DNA of 64,000 bases, taken from assembly GCF_900111005.1 (NCBI RefSeq), contig NZ_FOFV01000029.1, positions 1-64,000 on the forward strand, in the 5' to 3' direction. Every line of letters starts with the position of its first letter. The stretch's first letter is position 1. Under the pieces are notes generated by a model. The model was not told where the DNA came from, did not search any database, and saw only the letters and a program-made list of their open reading frames with translations. Origin of the DNA: Lentzea albida. GTDB lineage: Bacteria > Actinomycetota > Actinomycetes > Mycobacteriales > Pseudonocardiaceae. Below are positions 1-9,784 of this stretch, one piece after another. A program made the translations under genes and the position numbers.

Positions 1-5
1 CTAGG

Positions 6-1112
6 TGTGATGTCCAGGGACGTTGTTCCGGATGTGATGGCCTGTCGTGAAGACAGGTGAAGGCCTCCGGGTGTGAAGTGGAACTGCTGAGGAACCGCTT
101 CACGGCCTGGAGGCCTTCGTGTCCCACCCTAACGCGACGCTGACCCCACGCACCCGGTTACGACTGGCACGTCTGATCGTCGAACAGAACTGGCGCCCGG
201 CCGAGGCGGCGAAGATGTTCATGGTCGCCGAGAGAACCGCCCGGAAATGGGCCCAGCGCTACCGCGACGAAGGCCCGGCGGGCATGACCGACCGGAGTTC
301 CCGCCCGCACCACAGCCCGGCCCGCACCACCGAACCTGTCGTGCGGCGAATCGTGACCCTGCGATGGAGGCATCGGCTGGGACCGGTCCAGATCGCGGGC
401 CAGCCCGGAATCGCGGCCTCGACCGTGCACGCCGTCCTGGTCCGCTGCCGAATCAACCGCCTGTCCCACATCGACCGCGTCACCGCCGAACCGTTACGCC
501 GCTACGAACACCCGCATCCCGGTTCGCTGATCCACGTCGACGTCACCAAGTTCGGCAACATCCCCGACGGCGGCGGACACCGCTTCGTCGGCCGCCAGCA
601 AGGCAAACGCAACCGCGAGGCCACCGCCACCCGCACCGGCCGGCGCCACGCCCACTACCGGCCCGCCGTCGGCACCGCGGTCCTGCACACCGTGATCGAC
701 GACCACTCCCGCGTCGCCTACGCCGAAATCCACACCGACGAAACCGCGGCCACGGCCATCGCGGTCCTAAGACGAGCCGTCGCCTGGTTCACCGACCGCG
801 GAGTGACCGTCGAGCGAGTCCTGTCCGACAACGGCGCCTGCTACAAGTCCCACGCCTGGCGAGACGCCTGCACCGAACTCGGCATCCGGCACAAACGCAC
901 GCGTCCTTACCGGCCCCAGACCAACGGCAAGATCGAACGCTTCCACCGCACACTCGCCGACGGCTGGGCCTACGCACGCCACTACACCTCAGAAACCCAA
1001 CGCCGAACCGCCCTACCCGGCTGGATCCATTTCTACAATCACCACCGAGCCCACTCCGCCCCCGCAGGCCAGCCACCCATCACCCGGCTGACCAACCTCC
1101 CCGGACATCACA
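6..1112 (+). mobile_element. IS481-family insertion sequence, complete
   Basis: The element begins TGTGATGTCC at 6 and ends GGACATCACA at 1112. Counting the flanking target bases, the terminal inverted repeat starts with 15 perfect bases and continues imperfectly to about 24 (22 matching). It carries one full-length transposase gene. The flanks are CTAGG on the left (its first base would lie outside the window) and CCTAGG on the right, matching the NCTAGN target and 6-bp duplication I recall for IS481 itself. All parts look intact, so it may be active. Confidence 0.88.
61..116 (+). repeat. Hairpin upstream of the transposase start
   Basis: An imperfect inverted repeat with arms starting AGGCCTCC and ending GGAGGCCT folds into a long hairpin. 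Its right arm contains the GGAGG that would serve as ribosome binding site for the GTG at 119. A structure of this kind can limit transposase translation, especially on read-through transcripts, but that role is inference. Confidence 0.6.
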
Positions 1113-1117
1113 CCTAG
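119..1117 (+). CDS. IS481-family transposase (DDE)
   Basis: This 332-residue protein has the family length. Residues about 8-60 form a helix-turn-helix of the kind seen in IS481/IS3 transposases (RTARKWAQRYRDEG). The RNase H-like catalytic core follows, with D141 in HVDVTKFGNIPDGGGHR, D237 in VLSDNGA and E273 in NGKIERFH. The GTG start at 119 is chosen for the GGAGG five bases upstream. The stop codon TAG (1115-1117) lies in the target duplication CCTAGG rather than in the element, so translation ends only because the element landed in CTAG. No frameshift or internal stop is present. Confidence 0.93.
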   Translation: MSHPNATLTPRTRLRLARLIVEQNWRPAEAAKMFMVAERTARKWAQRYRDEGPAGMTDRSSRPHHSPARTTEPVVRRIVTLRWRHRLGPVQIAGQPGIAASTVHAVLVRCRINRLSHIDRVTAEPLRRYEHPHPGSLIHVDVTKFGNIPDGGGHRFVGRQQGKRNREATATRTGRRHAHYRPAVGTAVLHTVIDDHSRVAYAEIHTDETAATAIAVLRRAVAWFTDRGVTVERVLSDNGACYKSHAWRDACTELGIRHKRTRPYRPQTNGKIERFHRTLADGWAYARHYTSETQRRTALPGWIHFYNHHRAHSAPAGQPPITRLTNLPGHHT

Positions 1118-1118
1118 G
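1113..1118. other. IS481 target-site duplication CCTAGG
   Basis: The right-flank copy is CCTAGG. On the left, bases 1-5 (CTAGG) match its last five bases, the sixth being outside the window. The palindromic CTAG supplies TAG to the transposase on the plus strand and TAG to the convergent gene ending at 1114 on the minus strand. Confidence 0.75.
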
Positions 1119-3876
1119 CCGGGCAGCCGTTCGGCAACCTCGGCGAGTCCGGCCCGTACAGGTCACCGGTCAGGAACACGCACGTCGGCTGCTGGTCGAA
1201 CTGGTAGATGTCGGCGATCTCCAGGATCGTGAAGTTCCGCGTCTCACCGACCCGCGACTCCTTGAAGTTCGTGCGCCCGGTGGCACCGAAGAACTCCAGC
1301 TCGCGCAGCTCACCACCGATCGCACCGCGGTGCGGGGTGTGCCCGGCGAGTCTCGCCTGGGCGTTGCGGACGGCGTCGAGGAAGAGCCCGGCCGCGTCGT
1401 AGGCGACGGCCATGTGCTCGCCAGGCCACGGCTTGGCGGGCTTGTCCTCCCTCGGCAGCGCGGAGTCCTGGACCTCACCCGCCAGCTTCTTGTACCCGGC
1501 GCAGAAGGCGTCGAGGGGCAGGCCGCCGCGCACCTTGTCGTCCGGCTTGCCGTCCACACAGGACTTCCCGGCGAGCACGACGAGCCCGGCCATGCTCACG
1601 TACGACACGCGCATGCCGGCCAGCGCGTCGCGCTTGCGGCTGGCCTCCTGCGCGATGAACCGGATGATCGCGTCGTCGGCGAGGATGCGCGGCAGGCGCT
1701 TCTTGTCGTAGCAGTTGCGGCCCACCGCCTGCAGGAACTCGCCGAAGTGCTCCTCGCGGCCCGCGAAGAACACCAGTTCGGTGGAGTGGTCCTCGACGCA
1801 CTGCGACGGCACCTCCTGCGGGCCGCCCGACCACTCCCGCGCCTCGAACGGGACGCCCGACCTCGCGAGCTCCTGCCCCAGCACGGCGACGAGGTTGTCC
1901 AGGTAGACGTCGTCCTGCTGTAACTTCGGGTGGTGGATCGTCACCTTGGTCGCGGCGACGTGCTGCGCGTACCGCCGCACGAGGTCGGCCTGCCGGACGT
2001 TGCCGGGGATCAGCTGGAAGTACATCGTCGAGAGCTTCGGCAGCGACGCCTCGGTGAGCGTGGTGCCGATGGTCGGCACGCCCAGCGACCCGAGCGAGGT
2101 GATGACCATCTTGGTCTGCTCGACGCTGCGGTCGAGCCCGATCACCCCGATGATGCTCGGGTCCTTCTCCAGCAACGGGTTCAGCATGTCCGTCAGCACG
2201 TCGTGGGCGCGGATCATCTTCGCGCCGCCGTTGGCGATCACGATCCGCAGCAGCGGTCCCGAGCTCGACCTGTCGTTCTGCTGCCGTTGCTTGAGCAGCA
2301 TGCCCTCCAGTTCCTCGGCCCGGGAGTGGTCGGCGTCGGGGTTGCTGTCCTTGTGGGTGAGGCTCGAGAAGTAGAGCAGCGACACGAGCGGGCGGGCGGG
2401 ATCGGCGGCGTAGAGCCGTTCCGCCTCCTCGTTCTGCGCGAACACCGCCTGCTGGGTCCACCGCAGCCGTTCGTTCGAACCGAACACCTGGCTGCTGTTG
2501 TCGCTGTAGCCCAGGCACTCGACGTTGCCCTCGACGTCCATCAGCCGCGTCGAGATGCCCGGCGAGATCGCGGAGCCGAGGATCGAGCAGTTCGCCTCGA
2601 CGTGGTTCTGCGCGGTGACGAACCCCGGGATGAGCAGCACCACGACCACCGCGGCAATGATCGCCTCCAGCCGCCGCGACTTCGCGAGCCAGCGCACCGG
2701 TGCCGCGCGGAAGGCGGGCGCCGCCTTCCACTTGTTCTTCACCGGGTCGGGGAACGGCAGCCTGATCATCAGGTAGCGGGCGTCCGGCGCGAGCATCTGC
2801 CGTTTGCGCGGCAGCTCCTCGCGCCACGTCGTGAGCGCCTCCGCGGTCTCGTCCGGCGCGACCGGTGTCGTCCCGAGCCGCTGCGAGAGCGCCGGCTGCA
2901 CCGAGCTGGCGGCGATCACCAGCAACGGGTCCAGCTCCCCTGTCTCGTTGCGGACGTCGTTGATCAGCTCCAGCAGCTCCCAGCCGCCGTTGTCCTTCGT
3001 CACGCCGTCCAGCAGCACGGGGATGTACGCGGTGCGCCGCCAGCCCGCCCTGCGCGGCAGGAAGCGCGAGCGCCGCCGGTACGCGATCCGCAGGTCCTCC
3101 AGGAACGCGTGCACGAGCAGCAGCTTGACCTGCTCCTCGTTCTCCGACTCGCGCCTGCCCAGCGTGAGCCGCTCGGCGAACCCGAGGAACTCGATGGAGT
3201 GGTTGGGCAGCGCGAAGTTCTGCCCGCGCATGAACCACTTCGACTCCCGCGCGAGCCCCGGCACCCGCTTGCCGAGCCACCGGAACCCCGCCTTGCTGCC
3301 GACCCAGGCGACCAGCCCGAGCCCCAGCCGCGTCACGAGGTTCGGGATGAACGCGTCGACGGCCCGGTTGAGCTCCTCCCCGCTCCCGCCGGTCTTGCCG
3401 GTCCACTGCCGCAGCAGCTCGATGACGCTCGCCCGGTCGTCGCGCCCCGGTTTGCGCGGCAGCCGCTTGCTCGTGAGCCAGTCGACGAGCCGGTAGTGGT
3501 CGAACCGGGTGAGCCGCTCGGTGCCGACGTGGACCTCCGCGAGCCGATGGCTCAGCACGTCCAGCAACGGCAGCAGAGGCGGCGTCTCCCGCGCTTCCGG
3601 AGGCCATCTCTTGTTGACCTCCGCGCCTACCGCGGAGACGTCGACGTAGGCGTGCGGAATCGCCGGGCGGCCCTCGTCGAGCTTGTGCTCCAGCGCGTGC
3701 AGGAACGCCGTCGGACTGGCTTCGCTCTCCAGGTAGAGGATCGGCAGCGGCTGGTCGCCGACCACTTCCTCGGTCTTGCTCCGGTAGAAGAAGCCGGGCC
3801 GGTCGCAAAGGCCGTGGATGACCTCGAGCAGAACGTTCAAACCGGGGAAAACGGGCTCTGTCCGGCTACCTGTCAT
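1114..3876 (-). CDS. Membrane-anchored protein with C-terminal type I periplasmic-binding (branched-chain amino-acid receptor-like) domain
   Basis: The protein has about 920 residues. Residues 1-390 are probably cytoplasmic, with no clear P-loop, and contain basic and hydrophobic helices I cannot assign. A single membrane helix lies at about 400-425 (IIAAVVVVLLIPGFV). Outside the membrane, about 540-910 resembles a type I substrate-binding or receptor ligand-binding fold (GVIGLDRSVEQ, LGVPTIGTTLTEASLPK, YFQLIPGNVRQADLV, then MAVAYDAAGLFLDAV). This suggests a one-pass receptor that senses a small ligand and signals through its N-terminal region; no permease or ATPase is adjacent. ATG 3876 is preferred over GTG 3888 because GAGGG lies six bases upstream. 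Its TAG stop lies in the IS target site. Confidence 0.7.
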   Translation of the reverse strand: MTGSRTEPVFPGLNVLLEVIHGLCDRPGFFYRSKTEEVVGDQPLPILYLESEASPTAFLHALEHKLDEGRPAIPHAYVDVSAVGAEVNKRWPPEARETPPLLPLLDVLSHRLAEVHVGTERLTRFDHYRLVDWLTSKRLPRKPGRDDRASVIELLRQWTGKTGGSGEELNRAVDAFIPNLVTRLGLGLVAWVGSKAGFRWLGKRVPGLARESKWFMRGQNFALPNHSIEFLGFAERLTLGRRESENEEQVKLLLVHAFLEDLRIAYRRRSRFLPRRAGWRRTAYIPVLLDGVTKDNGGWELLELINDVRNETGELDPLLVIAASSVQPALSQRLGTTPVAPDETAEALTTWREELPRKRQMLAPDARYLMIRLPFPDPVKNKWKAAPAFRAAPVRWLAKSRRLEAIIAAVVVVLLIPGFVTAQNHVEANCSILGSAISPGISTRLMDVEGNVECLGYSDNSSQVFGSNERLRWTQQAVFAQNEEAERLYAADPARPLVSLLYFSSLTHKDSNPDADHSRAEELEGMLLKQRQQNDRSSSGPLLRIVIANGGAKMIRAHDVLTDMLNPLLEKDPSIIGVIGLDRSVEQTKMVITSLGSLGVPTIGTTLTEASLPKLSTMYFQLIPGNVRQADLVRRYAQHVAATKVTIHHPKLQQDDVYLDNLVAVLGQELARSGVPFEAREWSGGPQEVPSQCVEDHSTELVFFAGREEHFGEFLQAVGRNCYDKKRLPRILADDAIIRFIAQEASRKRDALAGMRVSYVSMAGLVVLAGKSCVDGKPDDKVRGGLPLDAFCAGYKKLAGEVQDSALPREDKPAKPWPGEHMAVAYDAAGLFLDAVRNAQARLAGHTPHRGAIGGELRELEFFGATGRTNFKESRVGETRNFTILEIADIYQFDQQPTCVFLTGDLYGPDSPRLPNGCPA

Positions 3877-3975
3877 CTGCACCCTCACACTCGTGCGGAA
3901 GGCAGACGACGCTAGCCGGACAGACCGTCGGGAACTGGCGGTTTGAAGATTTTCAGCCGGAACGGACCAGTGCTT

Positions 3976-5127
3976 CTACAGACCCAGCTCGCGGGCGATC
4001 AGCATCTTCTGCACCTCGGAGGTGCCCTCGCCGATCTCCAGGATCTTCGCGTCGCGGTAGAACCGGCCGACCGGGTACTCGTTCATGAACCCGTAGCCGC
4101 CGAAGATCTGCGTGGCGTCACGGGCGTTGTCCATCGCGGCCTCGGACGACACGAGCTTGGCGATGGCGGCCTGCTTCTTGAACGGCTCGCCGCGCAGCAT
4201 CCGCGACGCCGCCTCGTAGTAGGCGAGGCGCGCGGTGTGGACGCGGGCCTCCATCTCGGCGATCTTGAACTGGATCGCCTGGTACGTGCCGATCTTCCGG
4301 CCGAACGTCTCGCGCTCGTGGGCGTAGCGGACCGACTCGTCCACGCAGCCCTGGGCGAGACCGACCGACAGCGCGGCGATGGCGACGCGACCCTCGTCCA
4401 GCGTGCGCAGGAACTGGGCGAAGCCGCGGCCGCGGGTGCCGAGCAGGTTCGCGGCCGGCACGCGGCAGTCGGAGAAGGACAGCTCACGGGTGTCCGAGGC
4501 GTTCCAGCCGACCTTCGAGTACTTCTTCGACACCGTGAAGCCCGGGGTGCCGGACGGGACGATGATCGAGGAGATCTCCTTGCGGCCGTCCGGGAGGGTG
4601 CCCGTGACGGCGGCGACGGTGACGAGGCCGGTGATGTCCGTGCCGGAGTTCGTGATGAACGCCTTGGTGCCGTTGATGACCCACTCGTCGCCGTCGAGGC
4701 GCGCGGTGGTGGTCAGGCCGCCCGCGTCGGAGCCGGAGCCCGGCTCGGTGAGGCCGAACGCACCGAGCTTCTCACCGGAGGTCAGGGAGGGCAGCCACTG
4801 CGCCTTCTGCTCGTCGGTGCCGAAGCGGTAGATCGGCATCGCGCCGAGCGAGGTCGCCGCCTCGACCGTGATCGCGACGGACGAGTCGACGCGCGCGAGC
4901 TCCTCCAGCGTGACGCACAGGGCGAAGTAGTCGCCGCCCATGCCGCCGTGCTCCTCGGGGAACGGCAGGCCGAGCAGGCCCATCTGCCCCATCTTCGCGA
5001 CGATCTCGTACGGGAACTCGCACCGCTCGTAGAAGTCGCCGATGACCGGGGCGACCTCGTCGCGGGCGAACTCCTCGACCGTCTTGCGCAGGTCCTCGTA
5101 CTCGCTCGGGAGCCTGAAGTCCAACAT
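3976..5127 (-). CDS. Acyl-CoA dehydrogenase (leucine catabolism, isovaleryl-CoA type likely)
   Basis: This 383-residue flavoenzyme is last in a three-gene operon. It shows the family signatures AFGLTEPGSGSDAGG (flavin region) and the C-terminal QIFGGYGFMNEYPVGRFYRDAKILEIGEGTSE, split here only in description. It would oxidise a branched acyl-CoA to the enoyl-CoA, passing electrons to electron-transfer flavoprotein. The neighbouring methylcrotonyl-CoA carboxylase genes argue for isovaleryl-CoA as substrate, as with FadE19 next to AccA1/AccD1 in mycobacteria. It starts five bases after the upstream stop codon. Substrate is inferred from context, not from residues. Confidence 0.88.
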   Translation of the reverse strand: MLDFRLPSEYEDLRKTVEEFARDEVAPVIGDFYERCEFPYEIVAKMGQMGLLGLPFPEEHGGMGGDYFALCVTLEELARVDSSVAITVEAATSLGAMPIYRFGTDEQKAQWLPSLTSGEKLGAFGLTEPGSGSDAGGLTTTARLDGDEWVINGTKAFITNSGTDITGLVTVAAVTGTLPDGRKEISSIIVPSGTPGFTVSKKYSKVGWNASDTRELSFSDCRVPAANLLGTRGRGFAQFLRTLDEGRVAIAALSVGLAQGCVDESVRYAHERETFGRKIGTYQAIQFKIAEMEARVHTARLAYYEAASRMLRGEPFKKQAAIAKLVSSEAAMDNARDATQIFGGYGFMNEYPVGRFYRDAKILEIGEGTSEVQKMLIARELGL

Positions 5128-5132
5128 TGCGG

Positions 5133-7052
5133 TCACTCCTCGTGAGAGACGACGAGGGCCAGCACCTGGTCGAGTGCGACCTGCTGGCCTGCTTGCACGT
5201 TCACTTCGGCGAGCACGCCGTCGACCGGTGCGGTCACGGTGTGCTCCATCTTCATGGCCTCGACCACGAACAACGCCTGACCGGCGGTCACCTCGTCGCC
5301 CTGCTGGGCGCGCACCACGAGCACGGTGCCGGGCATCGGCGACTTCACCGGGCCACCGGAAGCGGCGCCGCCGTCGGCCGCGCCCACCAGGAACTCGGCC
5401 TCGACCAGCGCCCAGGAGGCGCCGTCGTGGCCCAGCCACAGCACGTCCCCGTCGCGGGCCATCGCGTACCGGCGGGAGCCGACGAGCAGGTCGGCGCCTT
5501 CCCTGCGGGCGTGCGCCCTGACCGGTTCTCCCGCGCCCACAACGACTTCCTCGCCGCGCACGCGCACGTCGACGTCGTTGATCCGCCACGTCGTCCACGC
5601 GTGCTCGCCGACGCGCCAGCCGGAGAGCTGGTCCCACGGGTCGTCGCCGTGCGGCTGCAACGAACGTTCCAGACCGGCCGCCACGTACACGTCGTCCGGG
5701 ATCTCGGCGGACGTCAGCGCGTCCAGCTTCCGTTCGACCAGACCGGTGTCCAGAGCGCCCGAACGCACGTCCTCGTCGCGCAGGAGCGCGCGCAGGAACG
5801 GGATGTTCGTCGTGACGCCGAGCAGCACCATCTTGCCGAGCGCGTGGTCGAGGCGGCGCAACGCTTCTTCGCGGGTGCGGCCGTGCGCGATCACCTTGGC
5901 GAGCATGGGGTCGTAGTCCGAACCGACGACGAGTCCCTCGTACAGACCGGAGTCCACGCGGACGTCCGCCGGCTCGCTGAGCGCCAGCACCCGCCCGCCG
6001 GTCGGCAGGAAGCCGCGTGCCGGGTCCTCGGCGTAGACGCGGGCCTCGACCGAGTGGCCGGTCAGCTCGACGTCGAGGTCCAGGGCCTCCCCGGACGCCA
6101 CGCGGAGCTGCCACTCGACGAGGTCGACGCCCGTGACCATCTCGGTCACCGGGTGCTCGACCTGCAGCCGGGTGTTCATCTCCATGAAGAAGTAGTCGCC
6201 GGAGGCACCGTCCACGATGAACTCGACGGTGCCCGCACCGACGTAGCCGACGGACTTCGCCGCGTCGACGGCGGCCGACCCCATGGCCTCGCGCACCTCC
6301 GGGGTGAGGAACGGCGACGGCGCTTCCTCGATGATCTTCTGGTGGCGCCGCTGGAGGCTGCACTCGCGCTCACCGAGGTGGATCACGGTGCCGTGCGCGT
6401 CACCCAGGACCTGGATCTCGATGTGGCGCGGGTTCGTGATGAACCGCTCGATCAGCAGCGTGTCGTCACCGAACGAGCCGCGCGCCTCACGCCGCGCCGA
6501 CTCGATGGCCTCGCGCAGCGCCGATTCCTCGTGCACCAGGCGCATGCCCTTGCCGCCACCGCCCGCGGAAGGCTTGAGCAGCACCGGGAAACCGATCTCC
6601 AGTGCGGCCTCGACGATCTCGTCGTCCGTCATGCCCGAGCGGGTGCGGCCCGGCACGACCGGGACACCCGCCGCCGACACCGTCAGCTTTGCGCGGATCT
6701 TGTCGCCCATCGCGTCGATCGCCGACGCGGGCGGGCCGACGAACACGATCCCGGCCTCGTCGCAGGCCGCAGCGAACGCCGTGTTCTCCGCGAGGAAGCC
6801 GTACCCGGGGTGGATCGCCTGCGCACCGGTGGACACGGCAGCCGCGACGATCTTTTCAATGGACAGGTAGCTCTCGCGGGCGGCCGCAGGGCCGATCCGC
6901 ACGGCCTCGTCGGCCAGCTTGACGTGCAACGCCTCGGCGTCCGCGTCGGAGTACACGGCGACGGAACGGATCCCGAGCGACCGCAGCGCGCGGATCACCC
7001 TGACCGCGATCTCCCCGCGGTTCGCCACCAGAACGCTGTCGAACATGATCAC
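5133..7052 (-). CDS. accA1: Methylcrotonyl-CoA carboxylase alpha subunit (biotin carboxylase + biotin carrier)
   Basis: This 639-residue biotin enzyme comprises a biotin carboxylase (about 1-450, ATP-grasp loop [27 protein letters not shown]), a linker, and a C-terminal biotinyl domain with EAMKMEH. The biotinylated lysine is near residue 598. It carboxylates biotin with bicarbonate and ATP for the carboxyltransferase encoded just upstream. The GTG start overlaps the upstream stop codon by four bases (GTGA), so translation is probably coupled; a second start, ATG at 7046, is possible. The pairing with a methylcrotonyl-type beta subunit favours leucine breakdown over propionyl- or acetyl-CoA carboxylation. 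Confidence 0.9.
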   Translation of the reverse strand: MIMFDSVLVANRGEIAVRVIRALRSLGIRSVAVYSDADAEALHVKLADEAVRIGPAAARESYLSIEKIVAAAVSTGAQAIHPGYGFLAENTAFAAACDEAGIVFVGPPASAIDAMGDKIRAKLTVSAAGVPVVPGRTRSGMTDDEIVEAALEIGFPVLLKPSAGGGGKGMRLVHEESALREAIESARREARGSFGDDTLLIERFITNPRHIEIQVLGDAHGTVIHLGERECSLQRRHQKIIEEAPSPFLTPEVREAMGSAAVDAAKSVGYVGAGTVEFIVDGASGDYFFMEMNTRLQVEHPVTEMVTGVDLVEWQLRVASGEALDLDVELTGHSVEARVYAEDPARGFLPTGGRVLALSEPADVRVDSGLYEGLVVGSDYDPMLAKVIAHGRTREEALRRLDHALGKMVLLGVTTNIPFLRALLRDEDVRSGALDTGLVERKLDALTSAEIPDDVYVAAGLERSLQPHGDDPWDQLSGWRVGEHAWTTWRINDVDVRVRGEEVVVGAGEPVRAHARREGADLLVGSRRYAMARDGDVLWLGHDGASWALVEAEFLVGAADGGAASGGPVKSPMPGTVLVVRAQQGDEVTAGQALFVVEAMKMEHTVTAPVDGVLAEVNVQAGQQVALDQVLALVVSHEE

Positions 7053-8641
7053 ATCCGGAAGACGCCGTAGGAAACATCGTCGATGGGGGCGTTCGCCGCG
7101 CTGGACAACGCGAGGCCGAGCACCGTGCGCGTGTCACGCGGGTCGATCACGCCGTCGTCCCACAGCCGCGCGGTCGAGTAGTACGGGTTGCCCTGGTCCT
7201 CGTACTGCTGGCGGATCGGCGCCTTGAACGCCTCCTCGTCCTCTGTGGACCACTCGTCGCCGAGCTGGTCGCGGCGCACCGTCGCCAGCACGGACGCGGC
7301 CTGCTCGCCGCCCATCACGGAGATGCGGGCGTTGGGCCACATCCACAGGAACCGCGGCGAGTACGCCCGGCCGCACATCGAGTAGTTGCCGGCGCCGAAC
7401 GAGCCACCGATGATCACGGTGAACTTCGGGACGCGCGCGCACGCCACCGCCGTCACCATCTTGGCGCCGTGCTTGGCGATGCCGCCCGCCTCGTACTCGC
7501 GGCCGACCATGAAGCCGGTGATGTTCTGCAGGAACACCAGCGGGATGGACCGCTTGTCGCACAGCTGGATGAAGTGCGCGCCCTTCACGGCGGACTCGCC
7601 GAACAGGATGCCGTTGTTCGCGACGATGCCGACCGGGTGACCGTGGATGCGCGCGAAGCCCGTGACGAGCGTCTGCCCGTACTCCTTCTTGAACTCCTGG
7701 AACTTCGAGCCGTCGACGACCCGCGCGATCACCTCGCGCACGTCGTAGGGCGTCCGGGAGTCCGTGGGCACGACGCCGTAGAGGTCGTCGGGGTCGACCT
7801 TCGGCGCCTCTGGAGTCGTGACGTCCCAAGGCCTCTGCGCGCGTGGGCCGAGCGTGGAGATGATCGAGCGGACCATCCTGAGCGCGTGGGCGTCGTTCTC
7901 CGCCAGGTGGTCGGTCACGCCGGACGTGCGCGAGTGCAGGTCGCCGCCACCGAGGTCCTCCGCGCTGACGACCTCACCGGTCGCGGCCTTCACCAGCGGC
8001 GGGCCGCCGAGGAAGATCGTGCCCTGGTTGCGGACGATGATCGCCTCGTCGGACATCGCCGGCACGTACGCGCCACCCGCGGTGCACGAGCCCAGCACGG
8101 CGGCGATCTGCGGGATGCCCTTCGCGGACATGGTGGCCTGGTTGTAGAAGATCCGGCCGAAGTGCTCGCGGTCCGGGAACACGTCGTCCTGCTTCGGCAG
8201 GAACGCGCCGCCGCTGTCCACCAGGTAGATGCACGGCAAGTTGTTCTGCAGCGCCACTTCCTGCGCGCGCAGGTGCTTCTTGACCGTGATCGGGTAGTAG
8301 GTGCCGCCCTTGACCGTGGCGTCGTTCGCGACGATCACGCACTCACGGCCGGACACCCGCCCGACGCCGGTTATGATGCCCGCGGCCGGCGCGTCGTCGC
8401 CGTACATGCCGTTGGCGGCCAACGGTGACAGTTCGAGGAACGGCGAACCGGGGTCGACCAGCGTGTCGACGCGCTCGCGCGGCAGCAGCTTGCCGCGGTC
8501 GACGTGGCGCTGGCGTGCCTTCTCGGGACCGCCGCGCGCGGCGACGGCGAGCTTGCTCCGCAGCTCGTCGACGAGCGCGGCGTGCTCCTTGGCGTAGCGG
8601 TCCGACGGCTCGGCGGCGCTGCGCAGGACAGGTGCGTCCAT
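7049..8641 (-). CDS. accD1: Methylcrotonyl-CoA carboxylase beta subunit (carboxyltransferase)
   Basis: This 530-residue carboxyltransferase is first in the operon. The central run [21 protein letters not shown] followed by [20 protein letters not shown] is typical of 3-methylcrotonyl-CoA carboxylases rather than propionyl-CoA carboxylases. The C-terminal half has [16 protein letters not shown] and [16 protein letters not shown]. It transfers carboxylate from biotin to 3-methylcrotonyl-CoA, giving 3-methylglutaconyl-CoA. Two 16-bp palindromes lie 16 and 40 bp upstream of its ATG and should control the whole operon. Confidence 0.92.
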   Translation of the reverse strand: MDAPVLRSAAEPSDRYAKEHAALVDELRSKLAVAARGGPEKARQRHVDRGKLLPRERVDTLVDPGSPFLELSPLAANGMYGDDAPAAGIITGVGRVSGRECVIVANDATVKGGTYYPITVKKHLRAQEVALQNNLPCIYLVDSGGAFLPKQDDVFPDREHFGRIFYNQATMSAKGIPQIAAVLGSCTAGGAYVPAMSDEAIIVRNQGTIFLGGPPLVKAATGEVVSAEDLGGGDLHSRTSGVTDHLAENDAHALRMVRSIISTLGPRAQRPWDVTTPEAPKVDPDDLYGVVPTDSRTPYDVREVIARVVDGSKFQEFKKEYGQTLVTGFARIHGHPVGIVANNGILFGESAVKGAHFIQLCDKRSIPLVFLQNITGFMVGREYEAGGIAKHGAKMVTAVACARVPKFTVIIGGSFGAGNYSMCGRAYSPRFLWMWPNARISVMGGEQAASVLATVRRDQLGDEWSTEDEEAFKAPIRQQYEDQGNPYYSTARLWDDGVIDPRDTRTVLGLALSSAANAPIDDVSYGVFRM

Positions 8642-8657
8642 GCTCCCCAGACCTCAG

Positions 8658-8673
8658 GTTAGCGGGCGTTAAC
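8658..8673. promoter_or_regulatory. TetR-type operator 1 upstream of accD1
   Basis: GTTAGCGGGCGTTAAC is an imperfect palindrome 16 bp from the accD1 start. It matches the site in front of the TetR gene at 10368-10383 in 14 of 16 positions. Confidence 0.7.
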
Positions 8674-8681
8674 AGAGCCAT

Positions 8682-8697
8682 GTTAGCGCCCGCTAAC
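8682..8697. promoter_or_regulatory. TetR-type operator 2 upstream of accD1
   Basis: GTTAGCGCCCGCTAAC has perfect 7-bp arms. It is centred 24 bp from operator 1, an arrangement suited to two TetR dimers covering the promoter. Confidence 0.7.
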
Positions 8698-8779
8698 CCA
8701 GCGGTCCACCAGAGCGGCTCGAGAGTGACCCGAACGCAGGTCAAGGCACCTTTCGAGCACTCTCACGTTCCGGAAAACG

Positions 8780-9565
8780 TCAGCCGATCACCGACCGCAG
8801 GGCGGGCAGGTAACCGCTGGCGTGACCGGCGCGGTTCGGGTGGTACGACTCCTCGACCGGCCAGCTCAGGCTGTTGAGCCACCAGCTGGACGAGCAGATC
8901 TCGTGCCCGGTGAACGCCCCGCGCACGTCGACGTACCCGAACCCGGCCGCCGCCGCCCGCGCGGCGATGGTGGTGTGCAGCGCGTCGCTGCCCGAGTTGA
9001 TCGCGGCCCGCTTGGTGTCGCTCAGGCCGACGTTGCAGGAGCCCGGCACCTTGTAGATGCGCGGGTAGCCGAGCACGACGACGCGCGCCGACGGGGCCTT
9101 CGACTTGATCGCCGCGTAGACGTTGTTGAGCAGCCCGGGAAGCGTGTTCGCGGCGTAGGCCTTGGCCGTGTTCACCCGGTTGGTGCAGTCCTGGTCGGAC
9201 CCGAACGTGCAGGTGGTGATGACGTCGGTGAAGCCGGCGTCGTTGCCGCCGACCTGCACGGTGACCAGGTTCGTGGCCGCGGTCAGGTTGCCGGTCTGCG
9301 TGATGACGTCGCCTGTTCGCGCACCGGAGCAGGCGACGGACTTGAAGCTCGCGGGCGCTGTCGCCGCCGCATACAGGGCCGGGTACGCGAGCGGTCCGCG
9401 CTTGCAGCTCCCGCTCGACCCGTCGTAGCTGCCGGTGCCGAGCCCGGAGGCGTACGAGTCGCCGAGCGCGACGTAGTTGATCGGGGCCGCGCTCGCGGGG
9501 TTGGCGAGGGCGATGACGGCCGCGGCGGCGGTGACCACCGAGGCGAGGAAGTGAGCAGGACGCAT
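8780..9565 (-). CDS. Secreted SGNH/GDSL-family esterase or lipase
   Basis: This 261-residue protein has a signal peptide (MRPAHFLASVVTAAAAVIAL, cleavage near ANPASA-AP). The mature SGNH hydrolase shows block I GDSYASG, block III GGNDAG and block V YHPNRAGH carrying the catalytic His. Six or more cysteines fit the disulfide-rich Streptomyces lipase subgroup. ATG 9565 is chosen because it begins the signal peptide with GGGAG upstream; longer in-frame extensions would bury it. A second member lies at 26813. Substrate unknown, probably an ester or phospholipid outside the cell. Confidence 0.88.
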   Translation of the reverse strand: MRPAHFLASVVTAAAAVIALANPASAAPINYVALGDSYASGLGTGSYDGSSGSCKRGPLAYPALYAAATAPASFKSVACSGARTGDVITQTGNLTAATNLVTVQVGGNDAGFTDVITTCTFGSDQDCTNRVNTAKAYAANTLPGLLNNVYAAIKSKAPSARVVVLGYPRIYKVPGSCNVGLSDTKRAAINSGSDALHTTIAARAAAAGFGYVDVRGAFTGHEICSSSWWLNSLSWPVEESYHPNRAGHASGYLPALRSVIG

Positions 9566-9728
9566 CGAAGACTCCCGAAGGGGCCGCAGGGTGTGATGCA
9601 AGGCACGCCAATCGTTACTCACGGGTAAGGCTCGTGTGAAGTATTGGTCAATAGTCAACATTTGGGCCCCGTACCTGCGGAAATTCCACCCATCGGAGGA
9701 TCGCGCGGGCAGACCGGTTTGAGGCATG

Positions 9729-9763
9729 AAAAAAGCAGGAGCCCCCGGAGGGGACCCCTGCTT
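9729..9763 (-). terminator. Rho-independent terminator
   Basis: On the minus strand a stem AAGCAGGGGTCCCC pairs with its partner in about 12 of 14 positions and is followed by a run of six T (9734-9729). It lies 22 bp beyond the stop of the gene at 9785-10270. Confidence 0.8.
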
Positions 9764-9784
9764 CGTCGTTCGCCGGCGAACCGG

